Shown piece by piece: positions 31,106-38,006 of a stretch of 40,347 bases of DNA. The DNA is taken from positions 1-40,347 of the forward strand of contig JAFGNR010000228.1 in the NCBI GenBank assembly GCA_016926915.1, given 5' to 3'. How positions within the stretch are numbered: position 1 is the stretch's first letter; each line of letters starts with the position of its first letter. The notes beneath the pieces are model-generated. The model did not search any database, was not told where the DNA came from, and saw only the letters and a list, made by a program, of their open reading frames with translations. Made by a program: the position numbers and the translations under genes. This DNA comes from Anaerolineae bacterium (GTDB lineage Bacteria > Chloroflexota > Anaerolineae > B4-G1 > SLSP01).

Positions 31106-31347
31106 ATTCTTCTCCTGATTACTCGACGCCGATTGTGCCGGCGCACCGGTCTACGACGCTTCTGGACCTTGATAATCTCCATAAGAGCGTTGATCGTCGC
31201 CCTTAGTTCTGCGATTTGCTGTGTGCTATGTGTGCTAGTCATACTGCTCTTGAGATCTGGTGTGTTTTTTTGGGGGGAGTGGATGTCGGCGCAGAGTAAC
31301 GCCAGATTCTTCTCAAGGAGCCAGTCGACGACGTCGTTTTCGTCCAT
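31102..31347 (-). CDS. Small Arg-rich-tailed protein (81 aa)
   Basis: ATG 31347 (MDENDVVDWLLEKNLALLCAD) is chosen over 31437 because TGATG overlaps the stop of the preceding gene. The N-terminal 25 residues are acidic, a leucine-rich helix follows (STQQIAELRATINALMEIIK), and the end is a dense basic cluster (KRRRPVRRHNRRRVIRRRI) that could bind nucleic acid. No family is recognised. Confidence 0.55.
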   Translation of the reverse strand: MDENDVVDWLLEKNLALLCADIHSPQKNTPDLKSSMTSTHSTQQIAELRATINALMEIIKVQKRRRPVRRHNRRRVIRRRI

Positions 31348-31787
31348 CAGGGCACCAGCGCCAGGTTGGCGTTCTCTATGTCCTGATATTCCCATCCGTC
31401 CAAGGCCCATGGAGGTAAGATCCTCTGTGTGTACCAAAGGTTCTTCGCCTCTTCTCGCATTTCCTTGATCTTGCGTGGGCTTCTCACGGGGATCGGTTGG
31501 CCAATCCAGGAACGCACAAGATTTTTCCAGACGCGCACTGTCCAGCCGCGATCAACCAGCCATTTTTTGATATTTTCGATGTTCAGATCCTCCTTTACTT
31601 GATCTACAACACAGCGCTGTTCGTAGGTGGAGAGAAACTCTTCGGTGTACATCCGCATCCGCCATTTATTCGTCCACGGGTTCAACACAAAGTCAATCCG
31701 GGCAATTGAATATCCGTTTCTCTCCAGGGGCTTTCCCTGGGGTTTCGGATACTCCGGATTGACCACCTGAGCTGGTTGTAAAGGCAT
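31347..31787 (-). CDS. Hypothetical protein (146 aa)
   Basis: GGAG six bases before ATG 31787 supports the start. The protein (MPLQPAQVVNPEYPKPQGKP...) has a beta hairpin 'YSIARIDFVLNPWTNKWRMRMYTEEFLSTYEQRCVVDQV' and a second half rich in Trp and Arg (GWTVRVWKNLVRSWIGQPI). It is basic and soluble by pattern. I do not recognise a family. Confidence 0.55.
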   Translation of the reverse strand: MPLQPAQVVNPEYPKPQGKPLERNGYSIARIDFVLNPWTNKWRMRMYTEEFLSTYEQRCVVDQVKEDLNIENIKKWLVDRGWTVRVWKNLVRSWIGQPIPVRSPRKIKEMREEAKNLWYTQRILPPWALDGWEYQDIENANLALVP

Positions 31788-31790
31788 CGT

Positions 31791-32054
31791 TCACTCCTTC
31801 AAAGTCTTGACTACGCGGCACATGACATTTTTGCCGCACATCCATAGGTAATAGTCGTAAACTTCATCTGTGACCGAGTCCAGGTTTTCTAGTGTCACTT
31901 GGTCCAGGGAGACGTCCTCGACCAAGCGGTAAAACGTGGGACCATCAGCGCCGTCGACCCGCACCACTGGATAGGGTGAGCGACGGCGGGTCTGCTGTGT
32001 TCTTATCAGGAAATGCTTCGATATCAAAGTTTTGACGTCCTCAGCGGTCCACAT
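31791..32054 (-). CDS. Hypothetical protein (87 aa)
   Basis: ATG 32054 (MWTAEDVKTLISKHFLIRTQ) is chosen over 32126 because it overlaps the stop of the preceding gene and removes a 73-base overlap. The product has a helix followed by strand pairs (YPVVRVDGADGPTFYRLVED) and a C-terminal 'YDYYLWMCGKNVMCRVVKTL'. No motif is recognised. Confidence 0.55.
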   Translation of the reverse strand: MWTAEDVKTLISKHFLIRTQQTRRRSPYPVVRVDGADGPTFYRLVEDVSLDQVTLENLDSVTDEVYDYYLWMCGKNVMCRVVKTLKE

Positions 32055-32263
32055 TAGAAAACCTCCCCGGTTTGGATCTCTGGCGCAACGACAGTTTGGA
32101 AGCAGAAAGTTTCTCTGATGGGCCAATCACCGGTATGGTCTTCGATGATTGAGATTTGGGGCGGACCCAACGGCGACCAACCCTCGGCGAGAGCATCGTT
32201 GACCTGGTCCACAAGTTCGCCAACCGAAGAAGCCGTTAGAATTTTATAACGCAGTCTGTTCAT
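32054..32263 (-). CDS. First gene of the leftward operon, DUF1737-like (69 aa)
   Basis: ATG 32263 is fixed by AAAGGAG six bases upstream; an in-frame ATG at 32467 would include the leader hairpins. The 69 residues (MNRLRYKILTASSVGELVDQ...) match the DUF1737 pattern 'Y.IL....V.EL...VN..L..GW.PLG', a small alpha/beta domain of unknown function. Its expression should be the most sensitive to the attenuator and palindrome just upstream. Confidence 0.65.
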   Translation of the reverse strand: MNRLRYKILTASSVGELVDQVNDALAEGWSPLGPPQISIIEDHTGDWPIRETFCFQTVVAPEIQTGEVF

Positions 32264-32276
32264 GGAATCTCCTTTC

Positions 32277-32290
32277 ATTTCCCGGGAAAT
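32277..32290. promoter_or_regulatory. Noc-binding-site-like palindrome, copy 3 (exact)
   Basis: ATTTCCCGGGAAAT lies 13 bases upstream of the first ATG of the leftward operon, directly before its SD and downstream of the attenuator. A protein bound here would block transcription or translation initiation of the operon that encodes the ParB/Noc-like protein, so autoregulation is a natural reading. Confidence 0.65.
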
Positions 32291-32297
32291 TGATACT

Positions 32298-32329
32298 AAA
32301 AATCCCCCGCCGGTATTGACGGGGGATTT
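32298..32329 (-). terminator. Attenuator terminator in leader of the leftward operon
   Basis: AAATCCCCCG (32300–32309) and CGGGGGATTT (32320–32329) pair around a 10-base loop, and on the minus strand the stem runs into TTTTT. It lies between the leftward promoter (32458–32486) and the first gene, so transcripts must read through it. Confidence 0.75.
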
Positions 32330-32344
32330 GCTTTCTGTTATGAT
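32316..32344 (+). promoter_or_regulatory. Rightward promoter for the antisense RNA
   Basis: TTGACG (32316–32321) and TATGAT (32339–32344) are 17 bases apart, one mismatch each from consensus, predicting a start near 32,351. It faces the leftward operon promoter; its -35 element lies within the attenuator stem. Confidence 0.7.
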
Positions 32345-32350
32345 GAAGGC

Positions 32351-32423
32351 ATCCCTGGGCCGCCTGTTCCGGCTTGGGGTAGGCCTCACTCTACGTTTGC
32401 GGCGTGAGTGGGGCCGTTTTTTT
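32351..32423 (+). ncRNA. Antisense RNA (about 73 nt) against the PRTRC operon leader
   Basis: The predicted transcript folds into two hairpins. The first is CCCTGGGCCG (32353–32362) with CGGCTTGGGG (32370–32379), all ten pairs formed with G-U pairs, loop CCTGTTC. The second is GGCCTCACTC (32382–32391) with GAGTGGGGCC (32406–32415), followed by GTTTTTTT, an intrinsic terminator. The RNA is fully complementary to the leftward leader upstream of its attenuator. The layout matches countertranscript RNAs of plasmids such as pT181 and pIP501. By that analogy it should favour termination at 32,300–32,329. It encodes no ORF with an SD. Confidence 0.65.
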
Positions 32424-32457
32424 CTGTTAGTCATTGACGCTTGTAAAGTACAATCTA

Positions 32458-32486
32458 ATCTTATCACAGTTATTTACACTTGTCAA
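32458..32486 (-). promoter_or_regulatory. Strong leftward promoter of the PRTRC operon
   Basis: On the minus strand TTGACA (32486–32481) and TAAGAT (32463–32458) are 17 bases apart. Transcription starts near 32,451 and produces a leader of about 190 bases before the first ATG (32263). Confidence 0.75.
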
Positions 32487-32509
32487 TAGCTAAATTGGGC
32501 ACTCGTAAC

Positions 32510-32555
32510 TTGTCATATTGTTAGTTGGCGATATGTAGATTGCGGCGTATCTACA
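32510..32555 (+). promoter_or_regulatory. Integrase promoter region with inverted repeat
   Basis: TTGTCA (32510–32515) and TATGTA (32532–32537), 16 bases apart, form a possible promoter. TGTAGAT (32534–32540) and ATCTACA (32549–32555) are a perfect inverted repeat that overlaps the -10 element and is a candidate operator. The motif ACTTGTCA also occurs at 32477–32484 and 32507–32514, which may be a direct repeat for the same regulator. Confidence 0.4.
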
Positions 32556-32575
32556 ACTACACAGGAGAGTGCATC

Positions 32576-33583
32576 ATGAAACCCCTACATCTACGTCTGT
32601 CGCAAGCTATCACGGGCTTCTTGCTGGAAAAGGAAGCCGCTGGCAAGAGCCCTCACACACTGAGAAACTACCGGGGCACTTTTGCTAAGGTAGAGGCGTT
32701 TCTGGTGGCACGTGGGTATGGTGACCCGCTGCTGCAGGAAATCAGCCGCGAGATCTGGGTGGAGTTTCTGGCTTGGCTGCAAGAGCAGCCCTTGGGAGGC
32801 GCAGCTGCGCGTTCTGGGCGACTCAGCGCCAAAACGGTGTGTAACGTGCACACCGATTTGAGCGCTCTGTATACTTGGGCCACCCGGCTCGGATATACTG
32901 AGGAGCATCATCTCAAGAGCATCGAGCGTCCGGAATATGATCGTCCAGCCATCGAAACCTTCACGCGTGAGGAGGTGACCGCTTTACTACGGGCCTGCGA
33001 CTACGTTCAGCAGGCGGTGGGGAGTGGCGATGGGCGGCATACAGTACGCCGGCGGCGTCCCACGGCAATCCGCGATCGGGCTATCATCAAATTGTTACTA
33101 AGCTCTGGGATTCGAGCCTCGGAGCTTTGTTCTGCGCGACTCACTGACCTCGATCTCAAACGGCGACAATTGCGCGTCGCCGGGAAAGGAAAGGGACGTG
33201 ATTCCAAGGTACGCCTAGTCTTCTTTGGAACGCGTACCCAGCGTGCCCTATGGCGTTATCTAACAGAATTTTCAGAGGAACGCCCTGAGACCGCACGGGT
33301 GTTTGTAGTCGATTTTGAGAATCCCCGACCCATGAACCGCGGCGTATTGCGGAAGATGTTGTTGCGAACTGGACAACGCGCTGGCCTCAGCGGTGTGCAT
33401 CCCCATCGCTTTCGACACACGTTTGCAGTAAACTATTTGAGGAACGGAGGGGATGTACTCACGTTGCAGGCAATTCTGGGACATACCGATTTGCGCATGG
33501 TTAAACACTATGCGCATGTCGCCGCACAAGACTGTGAAGCAGTTCACCAGCGTGCCGATCCGGTGGATACTTGGGGGCTGTAG
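32576..33583 (+). CDS. int: Phage tyrosine integrase
   Basis: ATG 32576 is chosen for the SD AGGAG; the open frame begins at 32525 without one. The 335-residue protein has an N-terminal SAM-like core-binding domain (ITGFLLEKEAAGKSPHTLRNYRGTF) and a catalytic domain with all active residues: Arg180 (SSGIRASELC), Lys206 in GKGKGRDSK, His277 and Arg280 (HRFRHTF), His303 (LGHTDL) and the nucleophile Tyr312 (MVKHYAHV). It is transcribed toward the tRNA-derived attachment site less than 100 bases downstream. An XerC/D-like protein is the alternative, but position next to att favours an integrase. Confidence 0.9.
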   Translation: MKPLHLRLSQAITGFLLEKEAAGKSPHTLRNYRGTFAKVEAFLVARGYGDPLLQEISREIWVEFLAWLQEQPLGGAAARSGRLSAKTVCNVHTDLSALYTWATRLGYTEEHHLKSIERPEYDRPAIETFTREEVTALLRACDYVQQAVGSGDGRHTVRRRRPTAIRDRAIIKLLLSSGIRASELCSARLTDLDLKRRQLRVAGKGKGRDSKVRLVFFGTRTQRALWRYLTEFSEERPETARVFVVDFENPRPMNRGVLRKMLLRTGQRAGLSGVHPHRFRHTFAVNYLRNGGDVLTLQAILGHTDLRMVKHYAHVAAQDCEAVHQRADPVDTWGL

Positions 33584-33586
33584 TCT

Positions 33587-33623
33587 GCACGGATGCTATC
33601 TGAAGGGGGCCGCACGGATGCTA
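33587..33623 (+). repeat. Direct repeats next to att site, possible integrase arm sites
   Basis: GCACGGATGCTA occurs at 33587–33598 and 33612–33623, 25 bases apart, between the integrase stop and the attachment site. GCACGG recurs at 33666–33671 within the tRNA-like core. Short direct repeats beside att are typical arm-type binding sites of tyrosine integrases. Confidence 0.5.
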
Positions 33624-33648
33624 AAAAAGGCGCTACCGTGCGGCCTTT
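33608..33648 (+). terminator. Integrase terminator hairpin
   Basis: GGCCGCACGG (33608–33617) and CCGTGCGGCC (33636–33645) are exact complements around an 18-base loop and are followed by TTTA. It is probably the end of the integrase transcript. The loop is long and the U tract short, and the left arm overlaps a direct repeat, so a recombination-site function is also possible. Confidence 0.55.
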
Positions 33649-33666
33649 AGATTGTGGAGTGGTACG

Positions 33667-33713
33667 CACGGTTCACATCCGTGAGGTCCAGAGTTCGAGT
33701 CTCTGCTCGCCCA
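33667..33713 (+). other. Attachment site: displaced 3' half of tRNA-Val(CAC)
   Basis: The sequence contains the 3' half of a tRNA: anticodon stem CACGG (33667–33671), loop TTCACAT with anticodon CAC, stem CCGTG, variable AGGTC, T arm CAGAG-TTCGAGT-CTCTG, and acceptor strand CTCGCCC with discriminator A (33706–33713). The 5' half does not follow: the 26 bases upstream do not form D or acceptor stems. A terminator-like hairpin with T tract at 33716 follows, as after native tRNAs. So the prophage entered the 3' end of a tRNA-Val gene and the intact copy should lie at the other end, outside the window. Confidence 0.7.
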
Positions 33714-33715
33714 CT

Positions 33716-33738
33716 AGGCCCCATCACTGGGGCTTTTT
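33716..33738 (+). terminator. Terminator following the tRNA 3' end
   Basis: GCCCC (33718–33722) and GGGGC (33729–33733) pair around ATCACT and are followed by TTTTT. This was probably the original terminator of the tRNA-Val gene. Confidence 0.75.
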
Positions 33739-33789
33739 GTTTGCCAACTTGTCAACCACAAACCGGGCTATGTTCACGGAGTAGGGAAC

Positions 33790-34467
33790 ATGGCACGAAG
33801 ACGGCACAAACTATCACGCGACCTCGATCAACTGAGCAAGAAGTTGCAAGCGTGGACCAGACGAGAGGCGGCTTATCGCGATAGCTATCGCCGGGCTCTT
33901 GTCGTGGGTAGAACGCAGCAGTGGATGAGGCTTTCACCGACAGAGTTCGAACTCTACATCGGCGCGCTGTTTCAGAAGTTTGGTTGCGATGTGCTCCATA
34001 CCGGAAAAACCGCCGATGGCGGTGTTGATCTCATTGTAGAGAAGAACGGGCGCCGGGGACTGGTGCAGTGTAAGCGTTATACCAATCCAGTTGGCGCCTC
34101 AGCCATCCGAGACTTTCGGGGGGCAATGGTGCGTGAAAGGGTTGACCTGGGCTTTTTCGTAACCACCAGTCGCTTCACTGCCAATGCACGTCGTGAAGCT
34201 GAAGATTTCTCCCCTACGATCGTTTTGTACGATGCTGCCAAGTTGGCGCAGTTGTCAGATGAGCTGGAAGGAGACGCAATCGGGAATGCCACCTACCCAA
34301 AACCCATCAAGCGCAAACAGACGCCGGGGTACGCATTGGCGGACATCTTCAGCGGTTTCATGGGGAAGGCGTTGGCGATTGGGATTCTGCTTCTAGGCGC
34401 CATCACGTGCTGTTTGGGACTACCTTTCATTTTGGCTCTTGTCGGAAATCTGGGGAACGCCCGCTAG
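33790..34467 (+). CDS. Mrr-like restriction endonuclease domain protein with C-terminal membrane segment
   Basis: The 225-residue protein has the Mrr_cat/PD-(D/E)XK pattern: Glu55 in SPTEFELYIGALFQKFGCDV, then TGKTADGGVDLIVEKNGRRGLVQCKRY with Asp80, Gln93 and Lys95. In Mrr-type enzymes this fold cuts DNA, often modified foreign DNA. Residues about 199–222 (AIGILLLGAITCCLGLPFILALV) form a membrane segment, which is unusual for a soluble nuclease but known in some Mrr-domain proteins. It lies just outside the att site, on the host side, preceded by GGAG eight bases before the ATG. Immunity or DNA quality-control function is inferred. Confidence 0.75.
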   Translation: MARRRHKLSRDLDQLSKKLQAWTRREAAYRDSYRRALVVGRTQQWMRLSPTEFELYIGALFQKFGCDVLHTGKTADGGVDLIVEKNGRRGLVQCKRYTNPVGASAIRDFRGAMVRERVDLGFFVTTSRFTANARREAEDFSPTIVLYDAAKLAQLSDELEGDAIGNATYPKPIKRKQTPGYALADIFSGFMGKALAIGILLLGAITCCLGLPFILALVGNLGNAR

Positions 34468-34488
34468 TCCACACGGGTTGAGAGGGTA

Positions 34489-34514
34489 AAGGCACAGGCA
34501 ACAGCCTGTGCCTT
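34489..34514. terminator. Bidirectional terminator hairpin between converging genes
   Basis: AAGGCACAGGC (34489–34499) and GCCTGTGCCTT (34504–34514) are exact complements around a 4-base loop, between the ends of the Mrr-like gene and the leftward phosphotransferase gene. Confidence 0.75.
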
Positions 34515-34542
34515 GATGACTTCGGGAAGGAACTGGCTAGGC

Positions 34543-35520
34543 TCAGTTGGCTTCCAGCCACGCCATGGTGGTGTTCAGCATCGTCTTGGCGAACTTGTAC
34601 ACGAAATCGGTGTCGTAGTCGCGATAGAAGCATTCCGTGACCATCACCAGGGCGAGGTGCAGTGTGTAGAGCTGCGATCTCTGTTCCTCTTCGAAGGTGA
34701 AGGTGGTTTTGCCATAACCGCGCATGCTGTGGGTGACGCCCTCGCCAAAGAACGGCCTGAATTGCGCTTCCATCAATGGGTCGGCCCACAGGGCTCTTTC
34801 GAAATCGAGGAGACCTGTGATCTTGCCGTCTTTGACAAAGAAGTTGGGATCCCATGCATCCCAATGCACGAGACGAGGCGTGGTCGCCGCCTCTAGCGCG
34901 GGCGCATGCTTCAGGATGGCGGCGCGGAATTCTTCATCGCTGAAGCCATAGTCAACGTCTTTCCTGCGACCATCTTCCAGCACAGAATCCATGATCTTCA
35001 TGAACGCCGCTCTCCAGGTTTCGCTGCGCAGATCGCTATTGCCCGGATAGCCGAAATAGTCGCCGGTAAACCCGTTGATCTCCCGAATGATTTCGCCAAT
35101 CCGGAATTCGATTTCCGCCTGCATCTCCGGGGGCAGGGAGGCTTTGACGTGGTCGAGATTGTCCCCGGCCAGTTTCTCCATAAAGAAATAGCCGGCGTCG
35201 CACAGATCCCGGGTCGGGTCGTAGAAGTAGATTTCGGGAACCGGAATGGCCGGGTTTGTGCGGGCCAGGCGCATGGCGGTAACTTCGGTTTCCATGAGGT
35301 TCTTTTCGTAGGTCATCACCTCGGCGTCTTGCGGCGGCGCGATCTTGAGGATGACCTCCCGGCCACCGGCCAGCCGGACGGTATAGGCAGCGTTGAACCA
35401 CCCCTCTTTGAGCTCACGGATAGCCTCTTCACCAGCGGCAAGCCCTATGCCATTGAAAGCGCGGGCTGCCAGCTGCTCAATCTGCTCTCGTGTCTTTCTG
35501 TTTTTGGTTTTGCTTTCCAT
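34543..35520 (-). CDS. APH-family phosphotransferase
   Basis: ATG 35520 (MESKTKNRKTREQIEQLAAR) is chosen over 35592 because GGAG lies seven bases upstream. The protein has the kinase-like fold of aminoglycoside/choline phosphotransferases: VILKIAPP with a Lys in the ATP site, PVPEIYFYDPT, YFFMEKLAGDNLD, LVHWDAWDPNFFVKDG (His, Asp and Asn of the catalytic loop) and GLLDFERALWADP (metal-binding Asp). Substrate cannot be told; such proteins phosphorylate antibiotics, sugars, choline or amino compounds. It follows the GH3 gene in the same direction, separated by a hairpin. Confidence 0.8.
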   Translation of the reverse strand: MESKTKNRKTREQIEQLAARAFNGIGLAAGEEAIRELKEGWFNAAYTVRLAGGREVILKIAPPQDAEVMTYEKNLMETEVTAMRLARTNPAIPVPEIYFYDPTRDLCDAGYFFMEKLAGDNLDHVKASLPPEMQAEIEFRIGEIIREINGFTGDYFGYPGNSDLRSETWRAAFMKIMDSVLEDGRRKDVDYGFSDEEFRAAILKHAPALEAATTPRLVHWDAWDPNFFVKDGKITGLLDFERALWADPLMEAQFRPFFGEGVTHSMRGYGKTTFTFEEEQRSQLYTLHLALVMVTECFYRDYDTDFVYKFAKTMLNTTMAWLEAN

Positions 35521-35541
35521 GTTCCACTCCACGAAGGGAAA

Positions 35542-35581
35542 GGTGGGACGCCCCTGATTAGGCGTGAATGGGCGTCCCACC
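35542..35581. terminator. Hairpin between GH3 and phosphotransferase genes
   Basis: GGTGGGACGCCC (35542–35553) and GGGCGTCCCACC (35570–35581) are exact 12-base complements around a 16-base loop, just after the GH3 stop on the minus strand. A U tract is lacking, so it may act as a partial terminator or protect the 3' end of the mRNA. Confidence 0.5.
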
Positions 35582-35601
35582 TGCACGATCAAGGCGCATG
35601 C

Positions 35602-37839
35602 TTAGCCCACAACCTCGAACTCCGCGTGGAGCGTGGCCAGCGCGTCGGCGCCCACCCAGACATCGAAGGCTGCCGCCTCTTGAATCCACCCGTTGGCCTG
35701 GGTGCTCCAATACTTCAGTTCGTCCGGGCCAAGGTGGAAGACGACGGTCTTGGTCTCGCCGGGTTGGAGCGTGACGCGCTCGAAGCCCTTCAGCTCGCGC
35801 ATGGGGCGCGAATCGCTTCCCCACCGCTGGTGGATGTACAGCTGGACCACCTCATCTCCGGCGACTTGCCCGGTGTTGGTCACGCTGGCGGTCACGGTCA
35901 CCGTATCGCCCACCTGCACCTGCTGCGCCGAGAGGTTCAGATCGGCGATCGCGAAGGTGGTGTAGCTCAGGCCAAAGCCAAAGGGATATAGTGGGGTCGT
36001 TGGGCTATCCCAGTAGCGCGAGCGATACATGGGGCTGGTCTCGGGCGCGTGGGTCAGCGTCCGCGCGTAGTAGAGCGGCGCGTGGCTGCCGCTGCGCGGG
36101 AAGCACACCGGCAGTTTGCCGCCCGGATTTACATCGCCAAAGAGGATGTCTGCCACGGCATGCCCGCCTTCCGTTCCCGGCTCCCACGCCTCGAGGATGG
36201 CGGGCACGTGCGCCGCCGCCCAATTGATGCTCAGCGGGCGCCCGTTCAGCAGTACCAGCGCCACGGGCTTGCCCAGGGCGCTCACGGCCTTTAGCAGCGC
36301 TTCTTGCTGCCCCGGCAGATCCAGCGAACCGCGTGACGCAAATTCTCCGGCCATGTTGGCGTTTTCGCCGAGCACCATGATCACCAAGTCGGCGCCTCGC
36401 GCCGTTTCCACCGCGGTCCGGAAAGCTTCCTCGGCGGCTTCTGGCGTCTGGACCGGCTTCTTCGTCCCGGCGTGCATCTCATCGAAGGGGGAAGGAATAT
36501 CCCGGCGGATCTCCGGTCCCGGCGCGTAGGCGATCTTTGCTCCCGGCAGTTTGGCGCGGATGCCCTGCAGGACGGTCACCGCGGCCGGCTCGTGGCCGAA
36601 GACCATCCACGACCCCTCGGTGGCTTCCATCGAATCGGCCAGCGGGCCGATCACGGCCACGTTCTCCAAATCCTTCGAGAGCGGCAGGATCCCGCCTTCG
36701 TTGCGCAGCAGCACCATCGAGCGCTGAGCCGCGCGCCGCGCAGCTTCCCGGTGTTCCGGCAGGGCGACCACCTTTTCCAGCCGCGTTTCATCCGTGTAGG
36801 GATGCTCGAATAACCCCATGCGCACCTTGAGGGTCAGGATGGGGCGCACCATCTCGTCGAGCTGGTCCATCGAGAGCGTTCCGTCTTGCACTAAATCGAC
36901 CAGGTTCTCCAGGTAGGCGCCTGAGGCCATGTCCATGTTCAGACCGGCCTCCAGGGCGCGCCGGGCGGCGTCGCGCTTGTCGCGGGCGTAGCCCTGGATG
37001 ACCAGATTCCCGACTGCAAGCGCATCGCTGACCACGAACCCTTCGAAGCCCCATTCCTCTCGCAACACATCCCGCAGCAGCCAGCGGTTGCCGGTGGCCG
37101 GGACGTTGTTCAGATCCATGTAGGCGCTCATGAAGGTGCTCACGCCGGCTTCCACGGCGGCCTGGAAGGGGGGGAAGTAGACGTTGCGCAGGTGGGCTTC
37201 GGGCAGGTAGACCGGGTCGTAATCGCGCCCGCCGTCTGCCGCCCCGTACCCGGCGAAGTGCTTGGCGCAGGCCGCCACCCGCTCCGGGTCCGCCAGGTCC
37301 GTTCCCTGGAACCCGCGCACCTGTGCGGCTGCCATTGCCGCCCCCAGATAGGGGTCTTCGCCGGCGCCTTCTACAACGCGTCCCCAGCGGGCATCCCGCG
37401 CAATATCCACCATCGGGCCAAAGGTCCAGTGTATCCCGGCGGCGCGAGCTTCTTTGGCGGCCACAGCCTGGGCCTCTTCCGCCACCGCCGGATCCCACGA
37501 GGCCGCCATCGCCAGCGGCGCCGGGAAGATCGTCCGGTAGCCGTGGATCACATCCAGCGCGAAGAGCAGTGGAATCCCCAAGGGGCTTTCTTCCACGGCG
37601 ATCTTCTGCAGTTCGTTGAACCGCCGGGTGTCATTCAGCCACAGCACCGATCCCGCCCCGCCTTTGCGGATGAGTTCTTCGGCCTTGGGTCCCGGCATAA
37701 AGTCCGCCCCGCTGATCTGCGCCAGCTGCCCCACCTTTTCTGCGAGGCTCATGCGCGCCAAGAGCGCCGCGACGCGCCCGGCGACGCCGGTTTCCGGTGG
37801 AACGGCTGCGCCTATCCCTGTCTTGTCCATCGTGTTCAT
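35602..37839 (-). CDS. Glycoside hydrolase family 3 beta-glucosidase-like enzyme
   Basis: The 745-residue protein has the three-domain GH3 layout. The N-terminal TIM barrel contains LLARMSLAEKVGQL, FALDVIHGYRTIFPAPLAMA, CAKHFAGYG and GFVVSDALAV with the nucleophile Asp near residue 272. The alpha/beta sandwich (MVLLRNEGGILPLSKDLENV, DLVIMVLGENANMAGEFASR) supplies the acid/base. A C-terminal FnIII-like domain (SVTNTGQVAGDEVVQLYI) completes it. No signal peptide is seen, so it acts on imported oligosaccharides in the cytoplasm. SD AAAGGAG precedes the ATG, and a LacI-type operator lies 168 bases upstream. Confidence 0.9.
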   Translation of the reverse strand: MNTMDKTGIGAAVPPETGVAGRVAALLARMSLAEKVGQLAQISGADFMPGPKAEELIRKGGAGSVLWLNDTRRFNELQKIAVEESPLGIPLLFALDVIHGYRTIFPAPLAMAASWDPAVAEEAQAVAAKEARAAGIHWTFGPMVDIARDARWGRVVEGAGEDPYLGAAMAAAQVRGFQGTDLADPERVAACAKHFAGYGAADGGRDYDPVYLPEAHLRNVYFPPFQAAVEAGVSTFMSAYMDLNNVPATGNRWLLRDVLREEWGFEGFVVSDALAVGNLVIQGYARDKRDAARRALEAGLNMDMASGAYLENLVDLVQDGTLSMDQLDEMVRPILTLKVRMGLFEHPYTDETRLEKVVALPEHREAARRAAQRSMVLLRNEGGILPLSKDLENVAVIGPLADSMEATEGSWMVFGHEPAAVTVLQGIRAKLPGAKIAYAPGPEIRRDIPSPFDEMHAGTKKPVQTPEAAEEAFRTAVETARGADLVIMVLGENANMAGEFASRGSLDLPGQQEALLKAVSALGKPVALVLLNGRPLSINWAAAHVPAILEAWEPGTEGGHAVADILFGDVNPGGKLPVCFPRSGSHAPLYYARTLTHAPETSPMYRSRYWDSPTTPLYPFGFGLSYTTFAIADLNLSAQQVQVGDTVTVTASVTNTGQVAGDEVVQLYIHQRWGSDSRPMRELKGFERVTLQPGETKTVVFHLGPDELKYWSTQANGWIQEAAAFDVWVGADALATLHAEFEVVG

Positions 37840-38006
37840 GAGAGCTCCTTTCTCGAATTGAGTATGACCCCTGATTCACTACAAAGCCACAGAGGAAATA
37901 TAAAGAAAACGCTTTGGGAAGCTTGCCCCATCTCTGTGTATCTCCCTATCACTTCTTCACGTTCCCCGCGTACAGTCTCTGCGCGCCCTGCGGCGCACGC
38001 CTCCTT

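Noticed and set aside
32534-32555. Insertion-sequence or transposon ends
   Set aside because: No transposase gene and no target duplication are seen; the short inverted repeats here fit operators better.
33641-33713. Functional tRNA-Val gene
   Set aside because: The 5' acceptor and D stems do not pair with the 3' half, so only a displaced 3' fragment is present.
2932-36215. CACGTG hexamers as parS sites
   Set aside because: Seven or so CACGTG occur, all inside genes, and none has the TTTC...GAAA flanks of parS.
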